A stretch of DNA of 64,000 nt from Prinia subflava (GCF_021018805.1 NC_086256.1:10296032-10360031), one strand, 5' to 3'; positions 1 through 14,688 are shown, numbered from the stretch's first letter. A program made the numbers and translations. The notes: generated by a model from the letters alone, not told the origin.

Positions 1-3000
1 GCTGGGCTTGTGCCAGGAAGAGGCTGCTGTGCATTTACCTGTTCCCCAGTACTGGTTTGTCTGAGCAGCTCATGGACTGATCCCACTGCAGGGGAACAGC
101 CCAGCCCACAAAGCAGATGTGCTGCCTTGCAAACCCAAAGCTTTACAGTGACACTAAGTCTCTACATTTAACTGGCTGTAGCTGCAGTGGCTCCTTATCT
201 GTCCTTCTACCTGCTTTAGAAGATGTCATTAGGGTGCAAAAAAGGGAGAACCACATAACTGGAAAGGATTAAGTGGAAGACTGCTCTGCTCCCACCATCC
301 CCAATTCTCTTCTACTCCACAAAAACACAACAGGTTCCAAGACACAGCCCTCACACAGTCATAGTCCAGTAAGAACAGCTCAGGAGACCAAGTTTGCTGA
401 CACCTGGGCAACTCATGAGAGAAAAGGTCATGATGATGAGACAAGGGAGCTGAAAACTGCCTAAGGAGCAAAGGATCCCTGCTGGCACCTCCAGAAAGGC
501 TGCCTGCCCACAGGAAAAGCCATCTAAGAGCTATGGGAAGCCCTGGTCAGAATGTGCTAACACTCCAGCATCAGAGGTTAATCCCTGAGCTGTCAGCACT
601 ACACAGAGGTGCTAATCCATGGCTGGGTGCCTGAATCAGCTTGGTAACACCTCCTGCACATGGCTCCTCCTCATCAGGTTAGTGCTGAGGCTGGGTGAAG
701 TCCAGAGAAGGATACTTTATCTTTTTCATTTATAGGTTCAACCATTTCCAGTACATGAACAAACAAGAGGCTTACAGAGTTGGGTTAAATCATAAACAGA
801 TCCATGGATGCACAGCACCAGCACAGAGGGAGAAACAAACACTGCAGTCTGCACTGGAGTCCTCAGACTTCTGAAGTGCTCTCCTTTCTGCCTCACACCA
901 GGCTCAGGCCTCCCAGAGGAGCCAGAAAGACACTGCTCCAATGGCTCTGAGGGCTCCTGACTGGACAGGACAATGCAGTTCACACCAAAGGCACACAGCA
1001 GTCACCATCCCTAGGGGTGTCTGTGCACCCTGCAGTGACACCTCTGAGCTGATGCTTGTGCTTGTCCCCCAGTAAACTGCCTGCAGTGTAAGGGGTGCTA
1101 CTGCAAGCTTGAACCACCAGCTGCAATACCAGTGATGTTTGGTTTCAAGCCCCAAAGACCTGTATATACAGAACTTCCACCAGAACAAAAATCACATTTG
1201 GCTAGTGAGAAAGCCAACCCTGCACCCTGCACCTTAGAATTCTTTAATCAGAAAGAGGGTATTACGAGATCTTTTTTTTCATTTTGTGCTAAACCATCTT
1301 CAGGCATTAACAATTATTTTCCCCCAGACATTGCTAGGAGCCAAAAGTTTGTTCTTTATCATCAGCTTATCCCAAGAAAGAGAAGTCCAATACAGTATGG
1401 AACAGCTCTCCCACTCTTAAGACTTCAGTAGGACTGAAGAAAACTCCTGAAAAGCTTTACCAGTCCCAGAGAGAAGTCACTATTCATTGTGAGTGTGAGT
1501 TTTGCTGCTTGCTAAGACTTTTGGCTGCCACTGCCATGAGTGCAATCAAAATGCATATCTGAGTTGTACCCCACTACTCTACTTCAGGATCATCTGGCCC
1601 AAATTATATTATCAAAGCAGAGGATGTTACTACATTCACCCTTTATTGAATCCTGGGAAAAACGCTTTGAGATCAGCCTCAAACTATTTTACAAGCTCTG
1701 CTCAACCTTGCTGAAAAAGCCCTCAAATTACAAAGTTAATTGGCAGCACATTGTTACCATATGTGGTGTGCAAGAGAAGCACTGAAGTTTATTCAGGCAT
1801 CAGAACCAAAGGAGAGTGGAATATTACTGCTCTTTATGAGGATTTTGTGTTGGCCTTGATTACGAAGGCATCCCCAGCCTTGATCCTCCTGTGTGCAGCT
1901 TGCCCAACACAGCACAGCACACTGCAGCACGGGGGCACCCGTCTGCCTCCAGCCCCATTTCCCAGGAGAAACTCTGGATGCACTGCTTGCTGTGCTTTTG
2001 CTTACTAGTCCTCAGCATTCTCCTTTTCCATGTCCAGATGCTTCTTTCTTGAGTAAAGTTTTCCAGGCTACCTCTCATCATTAAAGCACAATCCCAAACC
2101 CAACCAGCTGCTGGGTCACACAGGTTTGGAACAATCCTCCTTGCTGTCCCACTTGTCTGGCTGGACCTCTCATAAATCTTCAATAAAAAATGGATTCTTG
2201 GTCTACAGGCTCTGATTTCCACTTCTTCCATTCAAAATCTGAACAAAAACAGTAGCAAATTTGTATCACCAGGGCCTTACTCAGACTCTTCCCTCTTTAC
2301 CCTGACAACAGCAGCTCCTGTTGGAGCCTTTGCACTTACAAAGCTCTAAACTTTGCAGTGGTGCAGCAGAGTTCACTAAAGTGTGAAGCCCCAGCAGCTC
2401 CATGACAGCAGTCCACAGCTGATGTTTGCAGCAAAATTGTAGCCACAGGCCAGAAACACTCTGTTTTTAAACTCTGACAGAATCCCGGGATGCGTGTCCT
2501 TGCACAGACTGCCCAGGCTGTACTGACATCTCAGCCCCACACAGGCACCTGCAGAGCTCCTGCTGCCCCATCTGGAGGAACAAACTACAATTCACACAGT
2601 CCACTAAGGGTCATGGGCAAAGACTGCTTGCCCCTAAGAACCATAAACTATTTTTAAATGCTCAAATGGACTTTCGTGAAGTGAAACATCAGGTTTCAGT
2701 TAAGATGCCTTCATTTCCCAATCTGATGTGTGTTAAACAACCTATCAAAACCTCATAAACTTCAGTTCATAGCATTTTCATTTCCGGATTCCCTCTTTTC
2801 CTTTAGTTTAAGTAATAACTTGTGTATTAAAATAATGTGTTTAAAAAGAAAAACAAGTTGGAGGAAAATAAAGTATGATGGTTTTTGTCCTTTATTGGGG
2901 CAGCACTCCTGATTTTCTGGAAGACACATCAAGACCACATTGTTCTAAGGGTAAGTTCTGGAGAATGCAGAGAGGTGAAGTAACTTAATTCCTAGCTGAC

Positions 3001-4043
3001 TGGAATATTTGCAATAAGATACCTTCAGTGCACAGAACAAAAATCCAGAGTTCCCAGAATCCCATGACAGCTTCTGTACACAGCAGTGCATTTTCCAAAA
3101 GGCCAGTTCCATGTGGCTGAATCTGTCTGCACATCTTGCACTTTGCATTTTGAGGAGGAAACACCTTATCTCCAGGCTCCCACCCAATCTGACTTGCACA
3201 AAATAGAAGTCTCTAATATTCCAGAAGTCTTCAGGATATAAATGGAGCATGGAAAATGAGGCACTATTCTGTCTAGTCCAAACCCCTGCAGTGACACAGC
3301 AAATCTCCTGCACTGATAGCAATGAAGGGACAATACCAGGGGCAGACCAAGCAGACCTTGTCCAGCCAAAGTGCCTCTCTCTGGGTTTGTCAGCTGTGCT
3401 AATGTGCCCAAAAATGTCACGTGCGGTCTCTATCATCAACTATATCACATGTGTACAGGAGCAATTTACCCACCCAAGTAATACTTACTCTAATGGTTGA
3501 TATATTACGTAGAGCAAATATAAATAGGTTCTGAGGACAGTGTTGCAATGTGAGATAATCCAGAAAACCCAAGGCACCACCTACTCCCACACTAACACTC
3601 CAAAAAGCTGCACTGGGGGTGAGAGATATGAGAATGACCATTACAGAATTTTGTTAATAAATATGAGCTGAAACTGTGGTTTGCACTGTTTTCTTTTGTG
3701 AGCTTTTACATATAAAACTTGTTGGGATAAGACCAGAATTTCTTACCAAAGGCCTCACAAAGCAAACCTTTACCCTCTTATACTCTAAGTCTGGGATGCA
3801 ACTTCACAGTGGCTTTCAAGGCACTGCTAAAGTGTTGATGATCCCCCCAAAAGCCTTGGATCAGGAAGGTTCTTGTCTGGGTCTGAAGGAGTCTGAGAGC
3901 TGCCACTGTAACAGAGCCAAAGTCCTTCCCTTTCAATGTCCAACAGTGGAGGCCCAAAGTTAAAATAAGAATGGTGTAAGCCTCCTCTGATGCTTTGTCT
4001 CACATCCTTCCCTGAGGTTTTGCTTCCTTTGCTGTATACCTAC
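1..4043 (-). other. ST3GAL3: ST3GAL3 intron (3' part of gene, partial)
   Basis: Minus-strand intron that begins at the GTAGGT donor (4043-4038) and continues out of the window. I looked for the next coding exon (NIPTLGSV..., GCDEV, HYYE) on the minus strand and did not see it. The open frames here, such as 1860-2231, 2945-3439 and 1132-1431, lack family resemblance and overlap one another on opposite strands, as chance frames do. No clear repeat is recognised. Confidence 0.85.
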
Positions 4044-4190
4044 CCCTCTGCCCATGAGGCCGTTGTTGAAAGGCAGTCCAATGAAGCTGAAAGCTGCCTC
4101 CTGGATGAAGTAGGGGTTCAGGATACGAATCTCGTGAGGTTCCCTGGGGACACGGGTTGCCACTGACTTCCAAAAGCCATCAGAGGCACT
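4044..4190 (-). CDS. ST3GAL3: ST3GAL3 internal coding exon (sialylmotif S)
   Basis: A 147 bp, 49-codon exon, phase 0 at both ends. The acceptor is TTGTTACCAG, then AGT GCC TCT GAT reads SASDGFWKSVATRVPREPHE, and the exon closes FNNGLMGRG before the donor GTAGGT. The segment IRILNPYFIQEAAFSFIGLP followed by FNNGLMGRG is most of sialylmotif S, which in GT29 enzymes contributes to binding both donor and acceptor. A second possible donor (GTATAC) lies four bases further on, but only the first keeps the family's GRG junction and frame. The next expected residues (NIPTLG...) and the final 78 or so residues, with motif III and the VS motif, are not found between here and position 1. Confidence 0.97.
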
Positions 4191-6097
4191 CTGGTAACAA
4201 AAACAGAAACAAAAAGGAAAAAGAAAGATAAAACAACAAACAGAATCATATACAAAATAGAGCAGATTTATATTATTTTATTTTAAAAAATATTAAAATG
4301 CACTACTGCAGCAGTTCTCATTGTCTCTGCTCACTGCCACAGGGCAGCAGTATAACATTGTAGGGGGCCTGTGTCACTTGGAGAGGTGGCATCAGCATAG
4401 ACTGATGCAGTTGAGCCAGTCTGGACAGTAACTGTGAGGAAGACAGACATGCCAGGGCTTCAGCATGAATTACCCCCTCCCTGGTGCCATCTTTTCATTC
4501 TTATTGGCACTTCAGCTGGTTTGATCCATGAATTAAACATTCCAGCACATCCTGTGATCACTCCCACCTGCCTCCAAGGAGATACACCATTGGATAGCAA
4601 ATGCTTTTAGGAATGTTCAGAGAGATTAAAATGCCTGTACAGCCCTACTTGCAGCGTGAGCTACAAGCTTCCCACTTTATCTTAGATTTGTCCTCCCCTG
4701 TTAGGTTTTATGTGAATTAAGCTGTAAGCTTATGGAGGTATCATCTTGTCTTGTGAACAGTCATGAATGTTCACAGTACAAGGGAAGAAACAACCAAGTA
4801 TGTCTATTGTTTTTACCTAGTTCAAGTTTTCACTCTGCAAACATGGAAGAACCGTGGCCTCGATGTGTGCTGCACTCCTGGACAGCCTGGCCTGGGGAGG
4901 GGCTTGTGCCACTCTGCCACATGGCTTCCCATCCTTGCTCATTGATGGCTTTGCATCATTGCTTCCCATCATTGACACCTTCCAAGTGTCAGCAGGTAGA
5001 GCACAGAGTGCCCCCAAAATAACCAGAGGCTCTGTGATCACAGGACTCCGGGAGCAATTGTGTTCCAACGTTTCACTTCTGTTTGGGTTAATTCAGAGCA
5101 AGGCACAGGGAGGATGGAAGGAATTTTAATCTGCTGATCAGCATCTTGGGATAATCTGACTGAACACCTCCTTCTTGAAGCATTGAGCCATCTTCCCTGA
5201 GATCTTCACGACAAGAAACAGACACTACACTACATAAAAGGGACGCACTCTGGAATTCATTATATACACCAGTTTTGGGTTGCTTGCAGCTTAGCAGTGA
5301 CTTTACAGCTGCTCTCAAGGCACTGGTGAAAATGTTATTATCCACTGCAAAATCCTCAGGAGCTTCCTCTGCCCAGTAATGATCACCCACCCCTGTAATT
5401 ACAGACTGGAACTCTGCCTCAGCCAATGCCTGCTGCTTTTCACACGCTCCTTGTACAGTGCTCAGCTCCTGGGAACTCTCACACCACGTGCTGCCAAACA
5501 CCTTACAGAGTGTTTTTATGGAACAATCCCATGGATATCTTTAGCTGCTGAATTTCATATCCTGAAATTGAAACTTTGGCAGGTGGCTTGTGCAAACCTG
5601 AGGAGAATGCACACCATCATCCAAACCACCACTCTAGGAAAGCCAAATCCCATTGCTATCTGTGCCCCCTCAAAATTGCCCAAACACAACACACTTTTGA
5701 CAAGCAGGGCAAGCATCCCATGGGTTTAAGTTCACATTTCAACAATGGCCAAGTGCCCTTGGGACACTAAATGGAAAACAATTCTTAATTATCACTCCTG
5801 TTCTTTCATTATAGTAGAATTTGAAAGAATGCCTGGTGTCAAAGTACTCTAATACTTTCCATTATAACACATTTTCAGCCACTGAGTGATCTCAGCATTT
5901 AAAAAAACTAGGAAAAAAACTTTACAAATATTAATAAAGTCCAGCATCCATTTGACCAAGGGATTTGAGGGATTTGGTATGCTAGCCGGGTTTTGAGTCC
6001 TTGTGAAAATTCATTAAAAATTGGATAAATATTAAACCTTTGGAATTTCCTAAGGGCAAACGTAAAGCAGAGGTCTTTCAGTTCCAGGAAAGGACAG

Positions 6098-6112
6098 AAA
6101 AAAAAAAAAAAA
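6098..6112 (+). repeat. A homopolymer run
   Basis: Fifteen consecutive A bases followed by GAAAAAG. No retroposon body is recognisable next to it, so it is a simple low-complexity run and not a clear poly-A tail. Confidence 0.9.
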
Positions 6113-7079
6113 GAAAAAGTCACAGACTCCACTTGCATTAAGCACGCTCCAGGTCTCACAAAAATGAAGATGATAAACAAAAATCTTGAACAGCTACTCA
6201 TTCAGTGAAGCCATCTTATCATGGGCTTAAGCAGGCACACCCTGGAAAAATACTGTGTGACCTTGAAACTAAAATAAATTTATAAGTTCAATTACAATTT
6301 CACATACAATTCTAAATATGGCATTGCCCAAATTTTGTGAACAATTCAAGCCAAAGGTCTGCAAGCTATTTAAAGTGGACAGAAGGTGCCTTTGTTTGGA
6401 CTTACACTCCATAGGAGAGTCTACATAAATTCTGGGATTTAAGTAGGTTCTATATGGCTTTTACATTACACACAAAACGTTACATAGAAAAAAATTAAGA
6501 GAAAAAGAAGAAAGGTTATAAACATTTGAGAGTTTTATTCCTTGCTGCTGCTGCAGCTGTTCAGAGTACAACCACACATAGCACCACTGTCCCTTGTCCC
6601 AGTGCTGTGTGAACCACGAGGACCACACCTGGGCTCCTCTCAGTTAGTTCAATGGCAGTGCAAAATAAATGTGGGTGCATATCCCTAGCTGGAAATACAC
6701 CCAGTCTGCTTTACTCCCTTCTGTTTGGCTGTTTCTCCTGTTGTTCTTCATGACTATTTCCCTAAGCATTTCCTTCAGCTACCACACTGCTCTGAAATTG
6801 CTCTGGCTTCTCCCTTCTGTCTCATTTCTATTTGCTCTGTGTTCTTCCCTGTAACCTTTCCAGGCAGTTCCTCTGAGATTAGTTTTGAAGGACACCTGAG
6901 GTAGTCTTTCATTTTGGTGCGTTTTCCCGCTGCAGTTTCTAAATCAATTGCAGGGAGGACCACGCAGTCTCAGCAGGCAGCTCTCACTCCCATCTATGCA
7001 GCAGGCAAAGCCCTGCGCAGTGCTGAAGAACCAAAACCTGTTTTCCTGGCTTACAATTAGAGAGAAGGCAGCCTGTGGT

Positions 7080-7390
7080 TTGGCTCTCCAAGGCCCGTGG
7101 TGCTGAGCTGCTGAGGTTTTGTTGTGCAGCCCCTCGGGGCAGCTGCAGAGCCCCGGCAGCCCCGGCGCTGCTCCCGGCGCTGCCCCTCAAGGCTCCGCTC
7201 TGCCGCCGCGCCTGCGGTGCGTGTTCAGCCTGATCGCACCCAGATGTTCAGAGAGCTTCCCAAAGCAATTCCTTCCCTTTTTCTGGCTGGGAGGAGACGC
7301 CAGGAGCAGCAGGCATGAGGAGGGAGGGCACGCTTCTCCTGCCAGATTCGGGAGTTCAGACTCGCAGCGGGAGGCTGGGGGCATCCTCTG
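7080..7390. promoter_or_regulatory. CpG-rich patch inside intron (possible alternative promoter)
   Basis: Within otherwise CpG-poor intronic DNA, roughly 15 CpG dinucleotides fall in about 160 bp (7090-7250), with GC-rich runs such as CCCCGGCGCTGCTCCCGGCG and GCCGCCGCGCCTGCGGTGCG. Further CpGs continue to about 7380. No TATA-like element or ORF with recognisable content goes with it. This could be a small CpG island marking an alternative or antisense promoter, a methylation-protected enhancer, or a remnant of a GC-rich repeat. Confidence 0.35.
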
Positions 7391-10300
7391 TGGCTAAACC
7401 TGCAGTGCTTAAGGGTGGCCTTGTCACGATATAACTCCTGTCCTGATCAGCACAATGATAAACCGTCAGAAAATGAGTGTGAAAACTGCTTAGGCAATGC
7501 TCCTGCAGTGCCTCGTCACCTCCTGGTACCGAGGCGGAACCCAGAGGGTCCAGGCTGGAAACTGTGTATCCTTGTGTTAAGCTTTCACTGTTATTACTTG
7601 TTGGTATTACTGGGCACCCGGGGTCCCTGTCACAGATCAGTATTCACAGTGCCAAAGGCTGCCAAAAAAAGTTCACACAATATATGCATAAAAAACCAAA
7701 GCATCACAGAGAGACAGACAGGAGAACGTAACTGAAGAACAAGACTATGAGGGCCATGGCATTTTAAAGCCATCTTGGAGTGGTTTCAAAATTGTATAAT
7801 TGCAAAGGACATCACTAAAGGCTTTAGAAGAAAGTATTTTTAAAGTACAAAAGAATTTAGACAGGCCAGGGCTTTCAAGCCAGTCTCTTGTACAGCTCTT
7901 ATCCAGCAAGAGAGGCAGAAAGAGACACCACCTCTACAGACACCACACCAGGAATAAACTGGTACAGACATGACAAACCAAAGATAGGAGATTAGGAGGA
8001 AGGGATAAAAAATGGCAGGGCTCACTAAACAGCTCCAGGACAAGACAATCCAGCTGCAACCCTTCATTCTGTCCATTTGCAGAACACTGAAGGCTAATAG
8101 GCACAGCCAGTTGTAAACTATGTTTTGTCTTCATTCAGTTTTCCATCTCCTATTCTCAGATTTACCAAGGCAAATCACAACATTTGCTAAATAAAATATG
8201 GAAACTCAGAACCTCAGCCAAGAAGCACCTCTGTGGAAAATACAAACCACTAGAAGCAGGCTGAGTCTCCCACAATAACAACATTTCCAACATACTGAGC
8301 AAAATGAGAGGCAATGCCATTGCACCCTGATGATACAGATGCTGCCCCTTTTGTGGCCCTGTGACAGTACTGGATTTAGGAGTGCAAACAGCATCGCTCA
8401 TTGAGACTTCTAGCTCTGATGGGGGGAAGGAAGGGGACAGGAAGATTGCAAAGGTCAGCTACATGCAACATGAACTCTGGGTGTGCAATACTGTGCTGCA
8501 GAGCAACCAAATGAAGGGACTGGAGAGGCAGCCTGTGGTAAATACAGATTACTGCTCTTTCAAACTCTGCTTACACCAGAAATGGAGAGGAAGAAGGACA
8601 TGAGGCAAAAAAAACGTCAAGGGATGATGCACCAGTCACAAGACTTCACTGTGCCTGTGAGCACATTGTTAACTGGAATCTCTGCCCCCACCAAGGCTGG
8701 AATGTGGTTTATTCTCTACCCGTCATCCACAAGCTCTCACTGTCACACAAACAAGGTACAGCAAAACCACTGCAATCCATCTGCTTTTGAAAGATTTCTG
8801 CTCAGGCATGACTGGATTAGACATGGAAGGTGTGTTTCCACTAGAAAATAACCATCTTATCAGCCAGTGCTGCATTTCTCAGCGGTCAAGTAGACACAGA
8901 GGCCTAGAAAATGCACTTCTGCAAGTGGTAATATAAACGAAGTTGCATCATTTGCACTGATTATCAAAGCAACGAGGAATTTTTAGCAACAAGAACAGAG
9001 GTGCTGAGAGCCTGCAGTCTGGGTTAATGGTCAATTGCCAGACCCACTAGCCCACACTTCAAGCTATATTTACCCAGCTTTCTAAAAGCTATGGAGAACT
9101 CCTCACCATCCTCTGCACATGGCTCTGACAGCCAGCATTCATTCTGAATGAACCTATCTCCAGTTTCTAGAGCCTAGAAATGCTCTAGAGACTAGTTCCA
9201 CTCTTATCTGCCTCACTGAAAAGCTCTTACTCTGCCTGAAGTAGGAGCATTGCTCAAGCCTTTCCCTCATCTTCTCTTTGTTCTGCTGTCAAAAGAAATG
9301 CAGCTCTTGAACTACCCAACAACATGATAGTTCTAATTTTTTACCAGTTTTGTTTCTTTTCCAGAGGCATCTTCCCCCTGACTAAGTCTAAAATCAACTG
9401 GCTGTAATTTCCCAGTTTGTTCCCCTGCCATTATGCCCCACTTGCCAACTGCCTCACACACCTAAAAGAATTCTTGACAGGTTATAAAGCCCACAAATTA
9501 GTTTTTCACTAATATTTCTCAGTGTGAAACCCAAATATATTTTATACCTGGCAAACAAAGGGCAGCAAAGCATGATGGAGACAAAAGCACCTCAAAACAT
9601 GGCACTACTAGAGGTTTTTTCTTTTTAAAGCAACGATATTTTCTTCTCTGTTGATAGTGCTGAGCTAATGGTTCACTACATTGGCTAGAGATAAGTTTCT
9701 TTAGGCATGATAACAAAGTGGAAAACCACAAGAGAAAGGAAACTCATTCCAAGCAGCAGTTGCAAACTTTAAACATCGTGCCAGATGTGTCACTTACACA
9801 GCACCCTGGCTACACATGAAACTGGAAGCTGTCCCGTGCAGAGATACCGGCTCAGACAGCAGCAACTTCAGTGGTGACAAAATCCACCTGGGACATCAGG
9901 GTGGCACTGGTGTCTCACACACCAGTTTGCTGTAACTCAGCAATGTGCTCATTCCCATGGATGTCAGGAAGTTTCTGCCCTGTTTACCTGCAAACATGTA
10001 TTGTGGATAAGCAGATAACATATTCAAATAGGCCTACTGAATTTCCAGCTTCATTTGACCTACATAACTGAGTGCTACAGCTAACCCAAATACAGACACG
10101 TGGGCCTCCTGTGTGGCTGGTCTAACACAAGCTGCTGTCTTCTGATTCACAGGATTAGACAGCACAAGGCCAAGACCAGCTCTAAGGAGTCAGGAGAGCA
10201 AAGCTATTTTTATGACATGTTGTAAATGAAGAGGAATTCCTCCTAAAAAAAGTAATCTCATGGTTTTATCCATGTAACTGAGAGCAAAATGTGGTTCACA

Positions 10301-13300
10301 GTTGTAAGATAACAAAACGCCGTCAAAAATTGTCCTGTGAAGAGAACAGAACTTGGAACATGTCAGAGGAGCTGCAGAAAAACTGAAGATTTTTCTGATG
10401 AATGCTGTTTCACAAGCTGAAGCATAAACGATGGCTCACATACGGCGTGTCGGTAGACGTGTCTTCTATGTGCAAACAGGGTGATGGACAGACTGTCCTC
10501 CAGACTCTTTTGTTCAAAATGTAAGCTGGATTTTGAGCCAAAACTTGAAGAAATATTCCTGTTCTGAAATGTCTTAGGAAAGATGGGAGTTTTTAGGGAA
10601 ATGAATGGATTTAGATAACTTATGTTTGCTTTGTAGTTTTTTGTCTGTGTGTAATTATCCTTCAATGAAAAAATATCAAAAGTAGTAGAGTTTCAGAAAA
10701 ATCCTAAAGAATAGGCCCTATATCATCATTATATACAGGGTGTCTTATTCCCATAGGGACCAGCTTCTTTATTTTGTTATTATTTTTATGACATAGTTTA
10801 TGAAATGTCATACTCATGTAATATCTATTAAAAGGATACCAGGGCTGAAAGGGTCAGATTCATGCAAGTAATTACTGAAGTAGGACCATCTTGCAATTTC
10901 AGTTCAGGATTGCTGTTGAGAACCCTGATTTTCCAATCTTCCCACAAGATTTTTCTTATATCACCATGTATCTAAGTGTTTTACAAACCATATTTGCACA
11001 TTCTGAGCATCTCTGCAGTACTTTGTGTGTATAACATCTCCTCAAGAAGAGCCCCCAGTGTCTGTAACGAGGAGACCATTCTTCCTCCTCACATTTCCTC
11101 TCTGATATTCATGTTCTACAGCTCCCACAACCACTCATACAAGGCTGAATGTCTTACATTACAGAAATTAGTGCAAATCTCAGTCTTCCCTCTCCACTAG
11201 ATAGACAGCTGTGTTCTAAGCAAGCCAGGATATAATTATGTAATTAAGGATAACATCTGCACAGGAGAACTGAATTAACATTGAAAATGCAATGTTATTT
11301 TTTTTGCTTTTTTAAACTTTTGGCAGCTTGATTTCTATAATCATACAGCACTTTAATAAGTCTTAAAGTGCCAGTGTTTTGGAAGTTTTCTGCCAGTTAT
11401 AAACCCTTCTTTTCTTTGCTATCCCCATCACTCCTGCTCTTGCCATGTCCCAGACCAGGCTACTGCTCCTTCACATTGCCTAGATGGCTGGGAGGAGGAA
11501 AAGGGGTTCCTGAGAGCCCAGGAGACATTCCCTGCTCCCTGGTCTGCTGCCCTTGCCCCAAACTCTTTGTGGAGAAGTAACTGATGAGAAAATCCTGCTT
11601 GGTTCTTACATCCCTTGAGATATTGCATCCCAACTAACTAGGAGGACACCTGACAGGAGGACAGGAGAGCCATGGTAGGACTGAGTGTGCCCAGCACCGA
11701 CAGCATCCAACAGCCCCCATGGAACATCAGAACAAGCCCTGGGATTTCACAGAACAGCAGGAGCCACACAAGGCTGAAGAATTGGACAACCTCAGCAAAA
11801 TAGTGTGGGAGACTTATTTTTTTTTAAAAACAGGGATACAACTGTGCATTTTCAGTAGCCTCATCTTGAGACAGCTGAGTTATTTCAGCTGAACTCTCCA
11901 GCTGAGCCAAACATGTGGAATGGAAAACTTCAGCTCAAAGATGCCAGTGTAATAAAACGATAAAACATTTCCCCCACTGCTTATCACAGAAAACATGAGG
12001 TGATCCCAACTATGATTCCAACTACAAGCTCAGCTACCTGCTCCACTTACAACCATATGCCTGCTCAGAAGAAAAAAAAGTTGAAAAAAATTTTAAAAAG
12101 CTGCCTTTGCAGGCTTGGATGACAAAGCACAAGGGCATCCCAGGGCATCTGAGGACATCCATCAGCAAAGTCTTTTTTGGGGAGCTGAACTGGTTCATGA
12201 GTTTGAATACAAACAACAACTCATTAAACAACACATATTTAGACTAAATTCTTGGCACATTACAACAAAAAAAGCTAAAGGATCACCACAGGAAGAATTA
12301 CGGCCTAAATACCCTCACTGCTTTCTGGAGTTATCTGACAGTGAGACTCTGGGGAATTTTTTACATTGTTTTTACAGCAAGAGTACACAGAAAATCTGTC
12401 TTCCCCTATTTTGGCATCTTTGCTGAAATGAGAAGCCAAATCATTTGTATATTCACTGAGTGTTCATATAGAATATATACAAATTATTCAGCATCCTCTA
12501 AGAGGAGAAGGCAGAAAGGTCAAAATAACAAGAAACTGGGAGGATGCCAGGAAGCTCCTGCCCTACTTTGTTTTCTAGACTTGCATTAATAATTGGTGTT
12601 TTACAGAAGAAGAGTTTTTAAATAAGATTATTTAATATTCTTAAGAGATTACAATTTAAATAAACTGTAATCCAAACAGAATATTTACATTTGAAGAGTT
12701 TTTCTCTAAATAGCGGAATTGTTGATTGCTTGGGCCAGGCTCCATATTTTCTGTCCTTGTCATCTTTGGGCAAAGTTCATTTAATCAAAAATGGTCAGAA
12801 CACAAGTGATGGTCAAGCTGAGAAAAACTTCCAAGTAGACCTACCAAGTTCTTGTGCACCCAACAGTTTGGCCATTTTCCTTCAATTTTATGCCTCTGAC
12901 TAAATAAATAAAATGAAGATGCTAACAGTTTTACAAATCTGTCTTAATTAAGAAGAGAAGAAACGCCCTCAGACACATGGCATAAATCACAACTGCAAGA
13001 ATAGAAATACTACCAAAAAAAAGTCAGGTCTTCCCTAAATCCCTCTTGCTTACTGCCTTCATATGGTTTGGTCTATTTTCACTTCTGCTGTCAGGACAAG
13101 TGTTTGCATTAAATAGCTGGGAGTGTTGAGGCAGGGGTGTTGCTCAGTCAGGAGAGGAAGGAGGTCAGGGATGCACACCTCACACACAGGAGATCCCTCT
13201 CTCCTGCAGAAAGAAGCTGCCATTCCTCTTGGGTAGAACCAGAAGCACCACACACAGCTGGAGCACAGGGGGAGAGATAAATTTAGGAAGATAAAAGCAC

Positions 13301-14649
13301 ACGGGGAGTTTGGTTACCTCAGTGTTTATTAGAGCAGACTGAAGATATAGGTCAACCCCCTGTCCTGGAGCCCTCAGTGTTTCGAGGCAGAGAAAATGTT
13401 ACAAATTGCTCAGACAGCTTTAACTATGCAAGTAATCCATGGAGCCTGCCAAGGAACACATGTGTTTCAGGCATAAATCGTCCAATCTATTCCTTTCTGA
13501 ATTAACATCTGTCATCATGACACCATTCAAAATGACTGAAGACTGGATCATAATAACAACCACACATCTTGGATAAATATTTACTGTTCAGACTTTCTCC
13601 CCCCCACCACTTTAAATAAAAAATGCAGATCGCAAAATTCCTGGAGCTGTGAAAGGGGAGTCTCTTTTCAGCCACTGACAGAAAGCATGTGATTTCATTT
13701 ACAAAATCAAATTAGTGTTTCTCCCCTCCTCTGTGAGTCTTCATACCCCACACCAGTGAACTTACAGCATCCTGTGGTGTTGCAATGCTTCCCAAAGAGC
13801 TCTTCTGGGGAATTTTGTTATGCTGGAGGTTGCTCACCTCAGAGACTCCACAAAACCTTCTCCCTCTGGATGCAGAAACAGATCTGGCTAATTGTGCCCC
13901 AAGAAGAGAAAAATATGCTGTGACCTTTGCAGACAACTGGATAAAGTAAATAACTTCCATGACAAGCTGTCAGGTGTAGTACCGGCTTGCTACCCTGCTC
14001 CCCACAGTCAACAAATGGGTCACAGAGAGTGAGGACAGGGGGTCCCAGAGTCACAGAACAGGAGGGTGGGAAGGCAACACGAGAGTGCAGCCCTGCCCTT
14101 TGTACTCCCAGGACACAGAATTTTCCCAGATACTGGATTAAGTCTTCATTATAGAAAAAAGATGTCAGCAGTCAGTGCTCCCCTCTGTGAGTATGTCATC
14201 TGAGAATTTTAAGGACAGATTTCTAGGAAATTATGTGTGTTCAGACTGATTTTATCTGGTTGAGCTTCTAGCCACCACATTCTGCTATTTCTTCTCAGCA
14301 TGGCTGAGAGAAACCCTGCTGACATCTTTCTGAACATCCTGCATAGCACGGAGCAGTGCTCCTCCATCAGCAACTTCTTCTTCCAGTCCTTTTCTCTCAC
14401 ACTGTTTGACTGGAACTTGATCAAGATATCCAGTCTTGATTTCAAGACATCAAGAGCAAATTCATCAAGCCTGTAGGGCAGATGTAGCAAAAATACTTAT
14501 ATTGATATAAATGTGCTGCCTTTTTTGGTCGTTTGCCTAGCTTCAGATACACTTCCTCCTAGAAAATTAAAAAGTCTTGTGAGAAAAAATGTTCCCTCTA
14601 GGTAGAGAGAGAGACTACAAGTAAATCCCCCCAAAATCTCATGTGTAAG

Positions 14650-14688
14650 CTAAATAAATTGAACTCTGTAACTAAATAAATTGAACTC
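14650..14688. repeat. Two-copy tandem duplication, 22 bp period
   Basis: CTAAATAAATTGAACTC occurs at 14650-14666 and again, identical over 17 bases, at 14672-14688. This is a small local duplication, probably replication slippage. Confidence 0.9.

Noticed and set aside
1860..2231. Minus-strand 123-codon frame that could have been a downstream ST3GAL3 exon
   Set aside because: It contains none of the expected C-terminal ST3GAL3 residues (motif III HYYE or the VS motif) and no GT29 resemblance.
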